Assembly (NCBI GenBank): GCA_046052145.1
Contig: JBJOMW010000011.1
Coordinates: 57,007-121,006, forward strand
Direction: 5' to 3'
From: Falsiroseomonas sp046052145
Lineage (GTDB): Bacteria > Pseudomonadota > Alphaproteobacteria > Acetobacterales > Acetobacteraceae
Length of the DNA stretch: 64,000 nucleotides
Below the pieces are notes generated by a model. The model saw only the letters and a program-made list of their open reading frames with translations. It was not told the DNA's origin and did no database searches. The translations under genes were made by a program, and so were the position numbers. Every line of letters begins with the position of its first letter. Within the stretch, counting starts at the first letter, position 1. Of the stretch, positions 57,031-64,000 are shown piece by piece.

Positions 57031-57810
57031 ATGCCGCGTTTCGCCGCCAACATCTCGATGATGTTCAACGAGCTCCCCTTCCTCGACCGTTTCGAGGCCG
57101 CGGCCAAGGCCGGCTTCAAGGCGGTGGAGTTCCTCTTCCCCTACGAGTTCCCCGCCGCCGAGATCGCCGCGCGCCTCAAGGCCGTCGGGCTGCAGCAGGT
57201 GCTGTTCAACGCGCCCCCGGGCGACTGGACCAAGGGCGAGCGCGGCCAGGCAGCGCTGCCTGGCCGCAAGGCCGAGTTCCGCGAGGGGTTTCGCCGCGCG
57301 CTCGACTACGCCGCCGCCCTGTCCTGCCCGCGCATCCATGTCATGTCGGGTCTCGCCCCGGCCGGTGTCCCGCATGACACGATGACGGCCACGCTGGCCG
57401 AGAACCTGGCCTGGGCGGCAGAGCAGGCCGCGCCCGCCGGCGTGAAGCCGGTGATCGAGCCGATCAACCACCGCGACATCCCGGGCTTCTTCCTGAACAC
57501 GACCGACCAGGCGGCGGCGATCATCAACGCCGTCGGGCCGGAGAAGGTCGGCATGCAATTCGACCTCTATCACTGCCAGATCACCGAGGGCGACATCGTC
57601 AAGCGCGTGGAGCGCCACCTGCCGCTGATCGCGCATATGCAGGTCGCCGATAATCCCGGCCGCAACGAGCCCGGCACCGGCGAGGTCAACTGGCCCTTCG
57701 TGTTCAAGAAGATCGACGAGCTTGGTTTCCGCGGCTGGATCGGCTGCGAATATCGCCCCGCCGGCGAGACCGTGGCCGGCCTCGGCTGGTTCGGCCCCTA
57801 CAAGGGCTGA
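57031..57810 (+). CDS. hyi: Hydroxypyruvate isomerase
   Basis: A 259-residue TIM-barrel isomerase that interconverts hydroxypyruvate and tartronate semialdehyde in glyoxylate metabolism. The start P-R-F-A-A-N-I-S-M-M-F-N-E and the catalytic glutamates E143 (V-I-E-P-I-N-H-R-D-I-P-G) and E240 (G-C-E-Y-R-P) match the Hyi family. 2-keto-4-phospho sugar isomerases (OtnI) are a close alternative. The glxR gene follows 46 bases downstream, confirming the pathway. Confidence 0.92.
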   Translation: MPRFAANISMMFNELPFLDRFEAAAKAGFKAVEFLFPYEFPAAEIAARLKAVGLQQVLFNAPPGDWTKGERGQAALPGRKAEFREGFRRALDYAAALSCPRIHVMSGLAPAGVPHDTMTATLAENLAWAAEQAAPAGVKPVIEPINHRDIPGFFLNTTDQAAAIINAVGPEKVGMQFDLYHCQITEGDIVKRVERHLPLIAHMQVADNPGRNEPGTGEVNWPFVFKKIDELGFRGWIGCEYRPAGETVAGLGWFGPYKG

Positions 57811-57856
57811 TCCCCCCTCTCCCGCTGTTTTCCCTCGCGCCCAGGAACCCCACATC

Positions 57857-58747
57857 ATGTCCAAGATCGGCTTCATCGGCCTCGGCATCATGGGCCGCCC
57901 CATGGCTGGCCATCTCAAGGCCGCCGGCCACGAGGTCACGGTGGTGGAGCGCAAGTCGCTCACGGCCGAAGACCGCGCAAGCTTCGCCGTCGCGCCGACG
58001 GCCAAGGCCGTCGCTGAGGCCGCCGAGATCATTATCCTGATGGTCCCCGACACCCCCGATGTGGAGGCCGTGTTGTTCGGCGCCGATGGCGTCGCGGCGG
58101 GGCTTTCGGCGGGCAAGCTCGTGATCGACATGTCCTCGATCAGCCCGACCGCGACCAAGACCTTTGCGCAGCAGATCAACGCGCATGGGTGCGACTATCT
58201 CGACGCCCCCGTCTCGGGCGGCGAGGTGGGCGCCAAGAACGCCGCGCTGACCATCATGGTCGGCGGCCCCCAGGCCGCCTTCGACCGCGCACTGCCGGTC
58301 TTCGAGAAGATGGGCAAGAACATCACCCTCGTCGGCACCGAGAACGGCGCCGGCCAGACCTGCAAGGTCGCCAACCAGATCATCGTGGCGCTCACGATCG
58401 AGGCGGTGGCCGAGGCGCTGGTCTTCGCGTCCAAGGCCGGCGCCGATCCGGCGAAGGTCCGCCAGGCGCTGATGGGCGGGCTCGCCACCTCCCGCATCCT
58501 GGAACTGCACGGGGAGCGGATGATCAAGCGCACCTTCAACCCGGGCTTCCGGATCGAGCTGCACCAGAAGGACCTGAATCTGGCCCTGCAGGCGGGCCGT
58601 GAGCTTGGCGTCGCCCTGCCCAACACCGCCTCCACCCAGCAGATCTTTGCTGCCTGCGCCGCGCTTGGCGGCAAGGGCTGGGACCATTCGGGCATGGTCA
58701 AGGCGCTGGAAGCCATGGCCGCGCACAAGGTCGCGCCCGACGCCTGA
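57857..58747 (+). CDS. glxR: 2-hydroxy-3-oxopropionate (tartronate semialdehyde) reductase
   Basis: A 296-residue beta-hydroxyacid dehydrogenase that reduces tartronate semialdehyde to glycerate with NAD(P)H. The Rossmann motif G-F-I-G-L-G-I-M-G-R-P-M lies at residues 5-16, substrate motif D-A-P-V-S-G-G-E-V-G at 117-126, and the catalytic lysine is K170 (T-C-K-V-A-N-Q). The hyi-glxR pair completes a glyoxylate-to-glycerate branch; gcl is not in the window. A hairpin eight bases past the stop ends the operon. Confidence 0.93.
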   Translation: MSKIGFIGLGIMGRPMAGHLKAAGHEVTVVERKSLTAEDRASFAVAPTAKAVAEAAEIIILMVPDTPDVEAVLFGADGVAAGLSAGKLVIDMSSISPTATKTFAQQINAHGCDYLDAPVSGGEVGAKNAALTIMVGGPQAAFDRALPVFEKMGKNITLVGTENGAGQTCKVANQIIVALTIEAVAEALVFASKAGADPAKVRQALMGGLATSRILELHGERMIKRTFNPGFRIELHQKDLNLALQAGRELGVALPNTASTQQIFAACAALGGKGWDHSGMVKALEAMAAHKVAPDA

Positions 58748-58755
58748 TGCCGAGT

Positions 58756-58909
58756 GCACGAAGGTTTCACCTTCGTGCCCCTCAGACGCCGGGCGGGCCG
58801 CATAAGCGGCGGGCCGCGTTCGCGGCCTCGGCCCTTCGGGCCGCAGGTCGGAACTGCGTACACTTGGTATGACGCGCATTGGCGCGGGCGGCCCGGCCGC
58901 CCGCGCCAA
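58756..58909. repeat. Terminator and palindrome cluster after glxR
   Basis: GCACGAAGGT-TTC-ACCTTCGTGC (58756-58778) is a good terminator hairpin. It is followed by small hairpins built on GGCCGCG/CGCGGCC and CGGCCC/GGGCCG. A near-perfect 15-bp stem with a one-base centre ends the block at 58879-58909. The 58748-59090 spacer holds no recognisable gene. Confidence 0.6.
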
Positions 58910-58982
58910 GCCCCCGGACACCTCGCGACGCCACAACAACCCTGCCGCGTAGACAAATACCTCCAAGGGTTGCGTTTTCGCT

Positions 58983-59026
58983 GTTGCACCGCGTTGCACC
59001 GTCACCCAAATTGGGCATGCGGTGCA
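58983..59026. promoter_or_regulatory. Candidate operator before the XRE gene
   Basis: GTTGCACCG occurs twice in direct orientation ten bases apart (58983-58991, 58993-59001). A complementary CGGTGCA lies at 59020-59026, and CCCAA-A-TTGGG (59005-59015) sits between. The outer GCACCG/CGGTGC pair and the inner dyad are almost concentric, 65-110 bases before the regulator start, as expected for autoregulation. Confidence 0.4.
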
Positions 59027-59090
59027 GGTGGTGAGATTTCATCTCCCGAACCTGATTCGAGTCGGCGGCAGAATGGCGTCGGGAGGTTGC

Positions 59091-59963
59091 ATGCGCTTCG
59101 TCGATATCGGTCAACAGTTGCGCGCCTATCGCCTGGAGAGCGGTCTCCGGGCGGAGGAGATCGCCGCACGCCTCGGCGTCTCCCGCGCCGCGCTCTACCG
59201 CTATGAGAAGGGCGAGGTCATCAAGCTGGACACGATCCGGCGCCTGGCCGAGTTGCTGAAAATCTCGCCCCTGTCGCTGATGGGCATCGGCGTCGAGTAT
59301 TTCTCCCGCGCCGTCGCCTTCCAGGAACGGCTGCGCCAGGTCGAGGAGCAGGCCGACCAGGTCCTGCTGGTCGGGGGCGCCATCTGCTACCAGACCACGA
59401 CCGACGCCTTCGATGGCGCGCTGGCCGAAGCCTGGACCGAGCTGGCCGATGCCAGCCCCGATCGCCCCGCGGCGCGGGCGGCGACCGATCAGATGCTGGG
59501 CCTGCTGCTGGCGCGCAAGAAGCTGCACCAGGCCCGCCGCAGCGCCATCATCGGCATCCTGGACGAGGTGGCGCTGACACGCCTGCTGCGCGACGGCGTC
59601 GCGCCCAGCCTGCCGGTCTCGGACCGCACCCGCCAGCGCTGCCTGGCCGCCGCCCGGATCGAGGCCGAGGCGATCGCGGCAATGATGGACAGCGCCCCGA
59701 TCGGCCTGCAATTCGGCCTCGCCTCCGGCATCGAGCTGGCGGGGAGCTTCATGGTGCTGCGCGGGCGCGACCGCGCGCATGTCATCGGCGCCCCCTTCCC
59801 CGCCGATACGCCGCCCCAGGGCGCGATCGGCGTCGCCTCCCTCACCGCGGCGGATGAGGCGGTTGTCGTGCATCAGCGCGTCGCCGAGGCCGCCTGGCGC
59901 GACGCGCTGAAGGGCGCGGCCGCGGCCGAGCGCGTGCGCGCGCTGATCAGGGCGGCGATGTAA
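59091..59963 (+). CDS. XRE-family transcriptional regulator
   Basis: A 290-residue regulator. A Cro/C1-type helix-turn-helix occupies residues 6-60 (I-G-Q-Q-L-R-A-Y-R ... A-A-R-L-G-V-S-R-A-A-L-Y-R-Y-E-K-G-E). The remaining 230 residues are a mostly helical domain without a fold I recognise. GGGAGG just before the ATG at 59091 decides the start against ATGs at 59073 and 59022. It overlaps the acetyltransferase gene tail-to-tail by 17 bases. The target is unknown; self-control is suggested by the upstream dyads. Confidence 0.87.
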   Translation: MRFVDIGQQLRAYRLESGLRAEEIAARLGVSRAALYRYEKGEVIKLDTIRRLAELLKISPLSLMGIGVEYFSRAVAFQERLRQVEEQADQVLLVGGAICYQTTTDAFDGALAEAWTELADASPDRPAARAATDQMLGLLLARKKLHQARRSAIIGILDEVALTRLLRDGVAPSLPVSDRTRQRCLAAARIEAEAIAAMMDSAPIGLQFGLASGIELAGSFMVLRGRDRAHVIGAPFPADTPPQGAIGVASLTAADEAVVVHQRVAEAAWRDALKGAAAAERVRALIRAAM

Positions 59964-62610
59964 GGTCGGCCGCCGAGCCAGGCAGCGCCGCCGGCCGGCG
60001 AACCTCGAAGATCTCCTCATCCTCCGCGCTGCGCCGCAGCGTGAAGCCGAGCCCCTTCACGAAGGCCAGCATCGGTGCATTGTCCGCCAGCACCTGGCCC
60101 GCAATGGTCGCAATTCCGCTTGCCCGCGCCCAGGCGAAGAGCCGCTCCATCAGCTGCCGCCCGAGACCCTGGCCCTTCATCTGCCGGTCCACCACCACGG
60201 CGAATTCCCCCGTCTCCCCATCCGGCTCGCGGATGAGGCGGGCGACGCCGAGCAACTCCTCCCGCCCATCGGCCGCCATGCGAATGGCGACGAAGGCCAT
60301 CTCCCGGTCGTAATCGAGCTGGGTGAGGCGCGCGATTTGCTGCTGCGGCAGCTCCTTCAGCTGGGAGAAGAAACGGAAGCGGATATCCTCGGCCGTGAGC
60401 CGCCCGAAGAAGGCGGCATGCGCCTCGGCATCCTCGGGGCGGATCGGGCGGATCGTCAGCGCCTCGCCCGATCGCGCCGCCCAGCGCGTCACCCATTCCT
60501 CCGGATAGGGCGGGATGGCGAGCATCCCCGCCTCTCCCGCCGGGCGCAGCCGGCAACTGGCATCGAGCGCGACGACCCCATCCGCGCGCGCCACCAGCGG
60601 ATTGATGCCGAGCTGCAGAATCTCGGGGAAATCCACGGCGATCTGCGAGAGCCGCACCAGCGCCGCCTCCACCGCCTCCTGGTCGGCCGGCTTGTGGTCG
60701 CGGTAGCCCGCGAGCAGCCACGCGGCGCGGGATCGCGCGACCAGCCCCTTGGCCAGCGCATCGTTGAGCGGCGGCAGGTCGAACACCTCGTCGCCCAGCA
60801 GCTCCGCCGCGGTGCCGCCCAGGCCGAAGCCGATGAAGGGCCCGAACATCGCATCTTCGCCCAGCCGAAGCTGCAGTTCCTGCCCGCGCGCCGCCTCGCG
60901 CTGGACCAAGAAGCCCTCGATCCGCGCCGCGGGGCTGTGGCGCCGGGCCGCCTCTAGCATCGCCGCTCCCGCCGCGCGCACCGCATCGCCGCTCCGCAAG
61001 CCCAGGGCGACACCGCCGATCTCCGTCTTGCGCGCGATGTCGGGGCTGCGCAGCTTCAGCACCACCGGAAAGCCGAGCGCGCCGGCGGCCGCCACCGCAT
61101 GCTCGATGCTCGGCGCCACGCGCCCCAGCACCACCGGCAACCCGTAGGCGGCCAGCACCGACAGCGCCTCATCCTCCGTCAGGTCGAGCCGGCCCTCGGC
61201 GCGTAGCTTCGCGAACAGCGCCGCGACCGCGGCCCGGTCGGGCGAGAGCGCCAGCACCTCCCGCCCCGGCAATTCGGCCGCGGCAAGGCGGTTGCGGCGA
61301 TCCTGCCAGAGATACAGCGCGCCACGCACCACGGCCTCGGGCGTCGGGAAGACGGCGAGCCCCGCCTCGGCCAGCGCGGCGCGCTGCGGGGCGGCGGTCG
61401 CCTCCCCGGCCCAGGCGACCAGCACCGGCGCGGCGCGCGTGGCCTGCGCGGCCGCGGCCAGCGTCGCGGCGACCAACCCCGCATCCTCCCCCGCCACCGG
61501 TGCGTGGAGCGCGATCACCGTGTCCACCTCCGGCATCGCCGCCAGCATCGCCGCCCCTTCACCGAGCGCCGTGCCGGCGAGCGGGCCGAGGATGATCGGG
61601 TTGCGCCCGCTCCAGCCGCTGGGCAGGCCGATGGCCAGGCACCCCAGCGCCTCCGGCGGCAGCGCCGCCAGCCGCGCGCCGCCCGCCAGCACCGCATCCG
61701 CCGCGAGCCGCGCCAAGCCGTTGGCATTGGCGATGATCGCGATCCGGTCGCCCGGACCGCCGCGCGGCGAAAGCTTTACCCGCGCCAGGGTCTCGGCTGC
61801 GGCGAGCAGATCGTCGAACCCGGCCACGCGCAGCACGCCGGCGCGGCGCAGCGCGGCCTCCATCACCGCATCCGCCGTGCCGGAGGCATCGTCCATACGC
61901 CCGCCCGCCCGCAGCGCGACGACCGGCCGGGTGCGCGCCGCAGCGCGCGCGGCGGAGACGAACATCCGCCGGTTCTTGATCCGCCGGAGATCGAGCAGGA
62001 TCGCCCCCGTCCCCGGATCGCGTGAGAGCCAATCGAGCGCATGCGCGAAGCCGAGATCGGCATTGCCGCCGATGCCGATGACATGGCTGAAGCCGACGCG
62101 CTCGGCCTCCGCCCAATCCAGCACAGCACGCGCGATGGCCGAGGATTGCCCGACCAGCGCGAGCTTCCCCGTGCGCGGGGCGAGATGCGCGAGCGAGGCA
62201 TTCAGCCCGATCCCCGGCACGCAGACGCCGAAGCTGCCCTGGCCGAGCGCCCGCACCCCGGTACGCGCGACGATCCCGGCGAGGTCCGGCGCGGCACCCG
62301 GCACCACCGCCGCTGGGCACCCCCGCGCGCCGAGGGCGGCCATGGCGGGTTCCACCGCCTCGGGCGGCAGGGCCAGCACGGCGAGGTCCGGCGTCTCCGG
62401 CAACTCGGCCACGGAGGCGACGGCCTCGAAGCCGTCATGCACCATGCCACAGATGAACAGCCGCCCCCGAAAACCGCCGGCCGCCAGGTTGCGCGCCAGC
62501 AGCCCGGCCATGGGCAAGGCCGGATCGGCCACCAGCACGACATGCCGTGGCCGGTAGAAGGCGTCATCCCGCAGCCTTTGGCGGGAGCCGAGGGTGGGAA
62601 GCGGGGCCAT
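59947..62610 (-). CDS. Pat-type protein lysine acetyltransferase (acyl-CoA synthetase-like plus GNAT)
   Basis: An 887-residue multidomain protein: CoA-binding (about 10-135), succinyl-CoA-synthetase-like (145-290), flavodoxin-like ligase (290-420), ATP-grasp-type (470-700) and a C-terminal GNAT acetyltransferase (735-870, with V-V-D-R-Q-M-K-G-Q-G-L-G-R-Q-L-M). The phospho-histidine loop S-H-T-G-A of active ADP-forming acyl-CoA synthetases is absent; after R-P-V-V-A-L-R-A-G-G the sequence reads R-M-D-D-A-S-G-T-A-D-A-V. This fits Pat/PatZ, where the synthetase part is only a sensor. Its likely job is to acetylate and turn off acyl-CoA synthetases. It is convergent with the XRE gene. Confidence 0.9.
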   Translation of the reverse strand: MAPLPTLGSRQRLRDDAFYRPRHVVLVADPALPMAGLLARNLAAGGFRGRLFICGMVHDGFEAVASVAELPETPDLAVLALPPEAVEPAMAALGARGCPAAVVPGAAPDLAGIVARTGVRALGQGSFGVCVPGIGLNASLAHLAPRTGKLALVGQSSAIARAVLDWAEAERVGFSHVIGIGGNADLGFAHALDWLSRDPGTGAILLDLRRIKNRRMFVSAARAAARTRPVVALRAGGRMDDASGTADAVMEAALRRAGVLRVAGFDDLLAAAETLARVKLSPRGGPGDRIAIIANANGLARLAADAVLAGGARLAALPPEALGCLAIGLPSGWSGRNPIILGPLAGTALGEGAAMLAAMPEVDTVIALHAPVAGEDAGLVAATLAAAAQATRAAPVLVAWAGEATAAPQRAALAEAGLAVFPTPEAVVRGALYLWQDRRNRLAAAELPGREVLALSPDRAAVAALFAKLRAEGRLDLTEDEALSVLAAYGLPVVLGRVAPSIEHAVAAAGALGFPVVLKLRSPDIARKTEIGGVALGLRSGDAVRAAGAAMLEAARRHSPAARIEGFLVQREAARGQELQLRLGEDAMFGPFIGFGLGGTAAELLGDEVFDLPPLNDALAKGLVARSRAAWLLAGYRDHKPADQEAVEAALVRLSQIAVDFPEILQLGINPLVARADGVVALDASCRLRPAGEAGMLAIPPYPEEWVTRWAARSGEALTIRPIRPEDAEAHAAFFGRLTAEDIRFRFFSQLKELPQQQIARLTQLDYDREMAFVAIRMAADGREELLGVARLIREPDGETGEFAVVVDRQMKGQGLGRQLMERLFAWARASGIATIAGQVLADNAPMLAFVKGLGFTLRRSAEDEEIFEVRRPAALPGSAADLTSPP

Positions 62611-62724
62611 GACGGGGTGCAGCCTGGACTTGCTCGCCCCCTCGCCGCAACCGCGATGCGTGGCCCGTCGGGGGCTTGCCCGCCGCGCCGCTTCGGCCTC
62701 CCATCATGGTGAGGAGACCGCCCG

Positions 62725-63678
62725 ATGCCCGCTGCCGATCCCCGCTGGGACCCCGAGATGCTCGCCTTCAGCGCGATGATGGAGGCGGAGGGCGCGAAGC
62801 ACCCGCCCATCACGCTCCGCCTGCCGCTCGATCAGGCCCGGGCGGTGACGGAGGCGCTGAACCTGCCGCTCTGCGCCGGCGGGGCTGTGATGGCCGAGAC
62901 GGCGGATCGCTGGCTGCCGGTGCGCGGCCGGCGCATCCAATGCCGGTTCCACAAGCCTTCCAATGGCTTGCTGCCCGTTCTGGTCTATCTGCATGGTGGC
63001 GGCTGGGTGTGGAACAGCATCGACACCCATGACCGACTGATGCGCGACTACGCCGCCGGCGGCGGCTGCGCGGTGATCGGCCCGGATTACGCGCTGAGCC
63101 CCGAAGCGGCTTTCCCCCAGGCGCTCGAGGAATGCGCGGCGGTGGTGCGCTGGGTGGCGCGGCACGGGGCCGAATGGGGCCTCGACCCGTCCCGGATCGT
63201 GCTGGGCGGCGACAGCGCCGGGGCGAACCTGGCGATGGGCGTGGCGCTGCTGCTGCGCCAGACCGACCCGGACCTCAAGCTGCAGGGATTATTGTTGAAT
63301 TACGGTGTCTTCGATGCCGATCTTGATACGCCATCCTACCGCGAATTCGCCGAGGGCTACTTCCTGACGCGAGAGAAAATGGCCTTCTACTGGGATTGCT
63401 TCTGCCCCCGCCCGGCCGACCGCCTGAACCCGCTGGTCGCGCCCTTACGAGCCGATCTCAAGGTCTTGCCGCCCGTTCTTCTGCACATCGCAGAGCTCGA
63501 CGTGCTGGCCAGCGAGAACCACGCCATGGCCGCAAAGCTGCGCGAGGCCGGCGTTGAGGTGCAGCACCGCCTCTTCCCCGGCACCGCGCATGGTTTCCTC
63601 CGCGCCGTGAACCACGTGAAGGCCGCGCGGGACGCGGTGGCGGAGGCGGGGGAGTGGCTGCAGCGGGTGTTGGGTTGA
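62725..63678 (+). CDS. Alpha/beta hydrolase, hormone-sensitive-lipase family
   Basis: A 317-residue esterase. The oxyanion motif H90-G-G-G-W, nucleophile S164 in G-D-S-A-G, acid D259 (E-L-D-V-L) and base H289 (G-T-A-H-G-F) form a complete HSL-type active site. There is no signal peptide. Natural substrates are unknown, probably short-chain esters or lactones. GGAG precedes the ATG at 62725. It is divergent from the acetyltransferase gene and stands alone. Confidence 0.9.
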   Translation: MPAADPRWDPEMLAFSAMMEAEGAKHPPITLRLPLDQARAVTEALNLPLCAGGAVMAETADRWLPVRGRRIQCRFHKPSNGLLPVLVYLHGGGWVWNSIDTHDRLMRDYAAGGGCAVIGPDYALSPEAAFPQALEECAAVVRWVARHGAEWGLDPSRIVLGGDSAGANLAMGVALLLRQTDPDLKLQGLLLNYGVFDADLDTPSYREFAEGYFLTREKMAFYWDCFCPRPADRLNPLVAPLRADLKVLPPVLLHIAELDVLASENHAMAAKLREAGVEVQHRLFPGTAHGFLRAVNHVKAARDAVAEAGEWLQRVLG

Positions 63679-63947
63679 GGGAAGAGAACGCTCACTGACC
63701 TGAGCTTGCGGTCGTCCCGCATACAGTTCGGGAAACATGGTAACAGCAAGTTCTCAAGTAGCGGATCTGGCTGTACCAACCTCAGACGGTGGTGGCAGCT
63801 CCGGCTAACGTGCGCGCTCCTTGATATGGTGGGCGCGCCTCTGCGCAGAAGATGGTTTCCGTGGCTTTGCCTTATGACGTGCTCCCCTGAATGTATCCAC
63901 TCAGACGGAGAGTCCTCTGGTTTGATGGCTGATGGTTGAGGTGATGG
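63679..63947. other. Lower-G+C non-coding tail
   Basis: About 270 bases with clearly lower G+C than the coding regions, holding no open frame with plausible codon use. Three TGATGG units occur near 63924-63947. The stretch TGACGTGCTCCCCTGAATG (63867-63885) resembles the ends of some IS3-family elements, but no transposase or second end is visible, so an insertion-sequence remnant is only a possibility. Confidence 0.35.
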
Positions 63948-63981
63948 CAACGGGGTTGGGGGCATGCCCCCAACCCCGTTG
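63948..63981. repeat. Perfect 34-base palindrome at the right end
   Basis: Bases 63948-63964 are the exact reverse complement of 63965-63981, with arms CAACGGGGTTGGGGGCA. It is probably a hairpin terminator for a gene beyond the right edge, or a member of the intergenic palindromes seen elsewhere in the window. Confidence 0.75.
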
Positions 63982-64000
63982 GCCGGCGATCTCGGCGGGG

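Noticed and set aside
63387..63965. Minus-strand frame of 192 codons at the right end
   Set aside because: Its 5' part spans the atypical tail and its 3' part is antisense to the esterase gene; no domain is visible, so a transposase remnant could not be supported.
1..64000. CRISPR array, prophage or complete insertion sequence
   Set aside because: No regularly spaced direct repeats, phage structural genes, integrase or transposase were seen on either strand; the repeats found are palindromic intergenic elements.

Overview
This 64 kb window is a very G+C-rich, gene-dense stretch of an alphaproteobacterial chromosome. The best guess for the organism is a Roseomonas-like member of the Acetobacteraceae (Rhodospirillales). 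The evidence is the base composition, the alphaproteobacteria-specific polar organiser PopZ beside valS, the pcm-tolC-popZ-valS and dgt/erpA/xth gene orders, and the abundance of amidohydrolases and G+C-rich intergenic palindromes. The genus is inference; no rRNA gene is present to fix it.

Layout. Positions 1-12 kb are mostly housekeeping: the start of argS, an AT-rich DUF2971 gene wedged between argS and dgt, then erpA, xth, ilvD, valS, popZ, tolC and pcm, followed by tRNA-Cys and tRNA-Asn. Positions 12.3-21.7 kb hold a phosphonate module: a HAD phosphatase, a first PhnM-like amidohydrolase, the repressor gene phnF, and a divergent, translationally coupled C-P lyase operon phnGHIJKLM ending in a 2H-phosphoesterase (DUF1045) gene, with phnN convergent. 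No phosphonate transporter (phnCDE) and no phnP lie in the window.

Positions 21.8-34.5 kb carry two cytoplasmic-type gamma-glutamyltransferases, a ThDP enzyme, an RND efflux pair, a stand-alone RAM-domain protein, an amidase and an SDR. Positions 34.6-40.4 kb hold csaA, gpt (with a structured leader), a CNNM/CorC-type membrane protein, a DUF3429 protein, a small coiled-coil protein and an RpiR-eda-kdgK sugar-acid catabolic set. Positions 40.4-45.5 kb are an M81-M20-M20 hydrolase operon divergent from an acetylpolyamine amidohydrolase-like gene. Then come comM, panC, yraN, a third (exported) gamma-glutamyltransferase and a complete dipeptide-type ABC importer (50.1-55.7 kb). The right end has an AI-2E-family transporter, hyi-glxR (glyoxylate/tartronate-semialdehyde metabolism), an XRE regulator convergent with a Pat-type protein acetyltransferase, an HSL-type esterase, and a lower-G+C non-coding tail ending in a perfect palindrome.

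Taken together the accessory genes describe a scavenger of organic nitrogen and phosphorus: phosphonates, gamma-glutamyl compounds, peptides, N-acyl/N-carbamoyl compounds, acylated polyamines and sugar acids. I see no CRISPR array, intact insertion sequence or prophage. The most unusual items are the C-P lyase operon in which a 2H phosphoesterase may stand in for PhnP, the foreign-looking DUF2971 insertion, the structured RNA before gpt, and several composite palindromic repeats.
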